Position numbers and translations under genes: made by a program. Below the pieces are notes generated by a model, which searched no databases, was not told the DNA's origin, and saw only the letters and a list, made by a program, of their open reading frames with translations. DNA of 8,068 bases from Alphaproteobacteria bacterium (GTDB lineage Bacteria > Pseudomonadota > Alphaproteobacteria > UBA6615): NCBI GenBank assembly GCA_030831135.1, contig JAURLR010000226.1, forward strand, positions 1-8,068. Direction: 5' to 3'. Below, one piece after another: positions 7,068-8,068 of this stretch (positions are counted from its first letter, which is position 1; every line of letters starts with the position of its first letter).

Positions 7068-7145
7068 CCCCCTGATCTGCAAATCGAACGGCAGAGCAAA
7101 AAACGATGCCCTGATGTAGCGTTCCCGCACCCCTGTTTGCAACCA

Positions 7146-7179
7146 TTGCCGGGGATCAGTACTCGTGCGCCCCCGGCAA
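7146..7179. repeat. Perfect 9 bp inverted repeat in the divergent intergenic region
   Basis: TTGCCGGGG (7146-7154) and CCCCGGCAA (7171-7179) are exact inverted arms around a 16-base spacer that itself contains the palindrome AGTACT (7158-7163). The repeat lies between the flavin reductase and hydrolase genes. No T-run follows either arm, so a regulator site is more likely than a terminator. A second short palindrome, AACCGGTT, lies at 7196-7203. Confidence 0.5.
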
Positions 7180-7245
7180 ATCTGAATTGATGGGGAACCG
7201 GTTGAAGCCTGCACCCGGCGCGTTCATTGTCCGCCGATCAAGAAC

Positions 7246-7250
7246 AGGAG
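7246..7250 (+). promoter_or_regulatory. Ribosome binding site of the alpha/beta hydrolase
   Basis: AGGAG lies 7 bases before ATG 7258, good spacing, and supports that start. Confidence 0.65.
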
Positions 7251-7257
7251 CTTCTCC

Positions 7258-8058
7258 ATGGCCATCACCCGACCGCGCGACGGCGTCGCAATCAACTATG
7301 AAGTTCACGGCGAGGGACCTCCTCTCATACTGATCAGCGGGACGGGTCATGATCTGGGTTTCTGGGCCGGGCAAGTTCCCTTCTTTTCCAAAAACTTCAC
7401 CACCATCGTGTTCGACAACCGCGGTGTCGGAAAGTCCAGCGTTCCCGCGCCGGGTTACAGCCTCGCCGACATGGCCGATGATGCGGCCCATGTCCTCGAT
7501 GATGCCGGGATCGATCAGGCCCATGTTATGGGCTTTTCCATGGGCGGCCACATCGCCCAGGAACTGACGCTCAATCATCCCGAGCGCGTCCGCACCCTTG
7601 GCATTCACCACAGCTGGACCCGCAACGGCCCCCGACTGAAGAAATTCCAGGAAACCCGTCGCTATCTCGCCGCCCATGACCAGCGTGTGGCACTGGCCGA
7701 GATCAGCATGATGGCGCTGCACGCCAGCGCCTATTACGACACCCATGTGGAAGAGATGGACGCACACCGCCAGTTCCTGTTGCAGAACTCCCCGGTCAAC
7801 GCCGGCTGGATCGGCCAACTGGAAGCCTGCATCGTCGGCGACACCTATGACCGGCTGCCGCAGGTCTCCGTTCCCACGCTCATCACCTGCTCGGATCTGG
7901 ACCTGATCGCCTCCCCGCATCTGTCGGAGGAAATTCACGCGCAAATCCCGGGTTCAGAGCTGAAAATCCTCAAGGGCACGGGCCATGTCGCTCTCATGGA
8001 GGCACCCGAGATGTTCGCGGAGATCTGTCTGGAGTTCCTCGACCGGGTTTCCGCCTGA
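7258..8058 (+). CDS. Alpha/beta hydrolase, RutD/PcaD-like
   Basis: The 266-residue protein is a complete alpha/beta-hydrolase-fold enzyme with no signal peptide, so it is probably cytoplasmic. The nucleophile elbow is GFSMGG with Ser94. The acid is Asp215 or Asp213 in TCSDLDLIASP, and the catalytic histidine is His243 in GTGHVAL. An oxyanion-hole stretch LISGTGHD (25-32) and the strand VFDNRGVGKSS (51-61) are typical. The cap region (KKFQETRRYLAAHDQRVALAE) and CSDLDLIASPHLSEEIHAQIPGSE recall RutD, the putative aminoacrylate hydrolase of pyrimidine degradation, but also 3-oxoadipate enol-lactonases and general esterases; the substrate cannot be decided. It is divergent from the flavin reductase gene across 205 bp. 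AGGAG before ATG 7258 fixes the start; the gene ends 10 bases before the window does. Confidence 0.88.
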   Translation: MAITRPRDGVAINYEVHGEGPPLILISGTGHDLGFWAGQVPFFSKNFTTIVFDNRGVGKSSVPAPGYSLADMADDAAHVLDDAGIDQAHVMGFSMGGHIAQELTLNHPERVRTLGIHHSWTRNGPRLKKFQETRRYLAAHDQRVALAEISMMALHASAYYDTHVEEMDAHRQFLLQNSPVNAGWIGQLEACIVGDTYDRLPQVSVPTLITCSDLDLIASPHLSEEIHAQIPGSELKILKGTGHVALMEAPEMFAEICLEFLDRVSA

Positions 8059-8068
8059 GCACCGCACT

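Noticed and set aside
7053..7214. N-terminal extension of the flavin reductase by 54 codons
   Set aside because: The frame is open, but the extension does not resemble the family, would cross the inverted repeat region, and a good Shine-Dalgarno sequence precedes the ATG at 7052.
7202..7224. TTGAAG followed by CATTGT as a promoter for the hydrolase
   Set aside because: The -10 match is poor (three of six) and nothing else supports it.
7156..7944. 262-codon open frame on the - strand opposite the hydrolase
   Set aside because: The + strand hydrolase has a full catalytic triad and a good ribosome binding site, while the antisense frame has none.

Overview
The window reads as a GC-rich (about 60% or more by eye) chromosomal segment. 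It is probably from an alphaproteobacterium, judging from codon use, the SoeABC-type oxidoreductase and the MlaF-type ATPase; this is inference, since no taxonomic marker is present. It is almost fully coding: seven genes, two short intergenic regions (176 and 205 bp), and no RNA gene, CRISPR array, insertion sequence or phage gene that I can see.

Left block, + strand (1-4086): the C-terminal half of a molybdopterin oxidoreductase (SoeA-like), a 16-cysteine four-cluster iron-sulfur subunit (SoeB-like), a DmsC/SoeC-type membrane anchor and a PfkB-family sugar kinase form one tight operon (4 bp overlap, then 20 bp and 6 bp gaps). The three oxidoreductase subunits would make a cytoplasmic-facing, membrane-anchored, quinone-linked enzyme, most likely a sulfite dehydrogenase. 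The kinase resembles E. coli YihV (sulfofructose kinase). This suggests, without proving, that sulfosugar breakdown is linked to removal of the sulfite it releases.

Middle block, - strand (4083-6378): mmsA, a CoA-acylating methylmalonate-semialdehyde dehydrogenase, is followed after 13 bp by an MlaF-like ABC ATPase with no permease beside it and a substituted H-loop histidine. This ATPase gene converges on the kinase gene, and the two share a CTAG so that each stop codon is TAG. A dyad and a weak promoter lie in the mmsA leader.

Right block: a flavin reductase (- strand, 6555-7052) and an alpha/beta hydrolase (+ strand, 7258-8058) diverge from a 205 bp region carrying a perfect 9 bp inverted repeat. 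Their resemblance to RutF and RutD, next to MmsA, fits handling of (methyl)malonate semialdehyde from pyrimidine-type substrates, but the other Rut genes are not in view.

I found no clearly undescribed system. The best leads are the kinase-SoeABC linkage, the odd MlaF-like ATPase and the two operator-like dyads.
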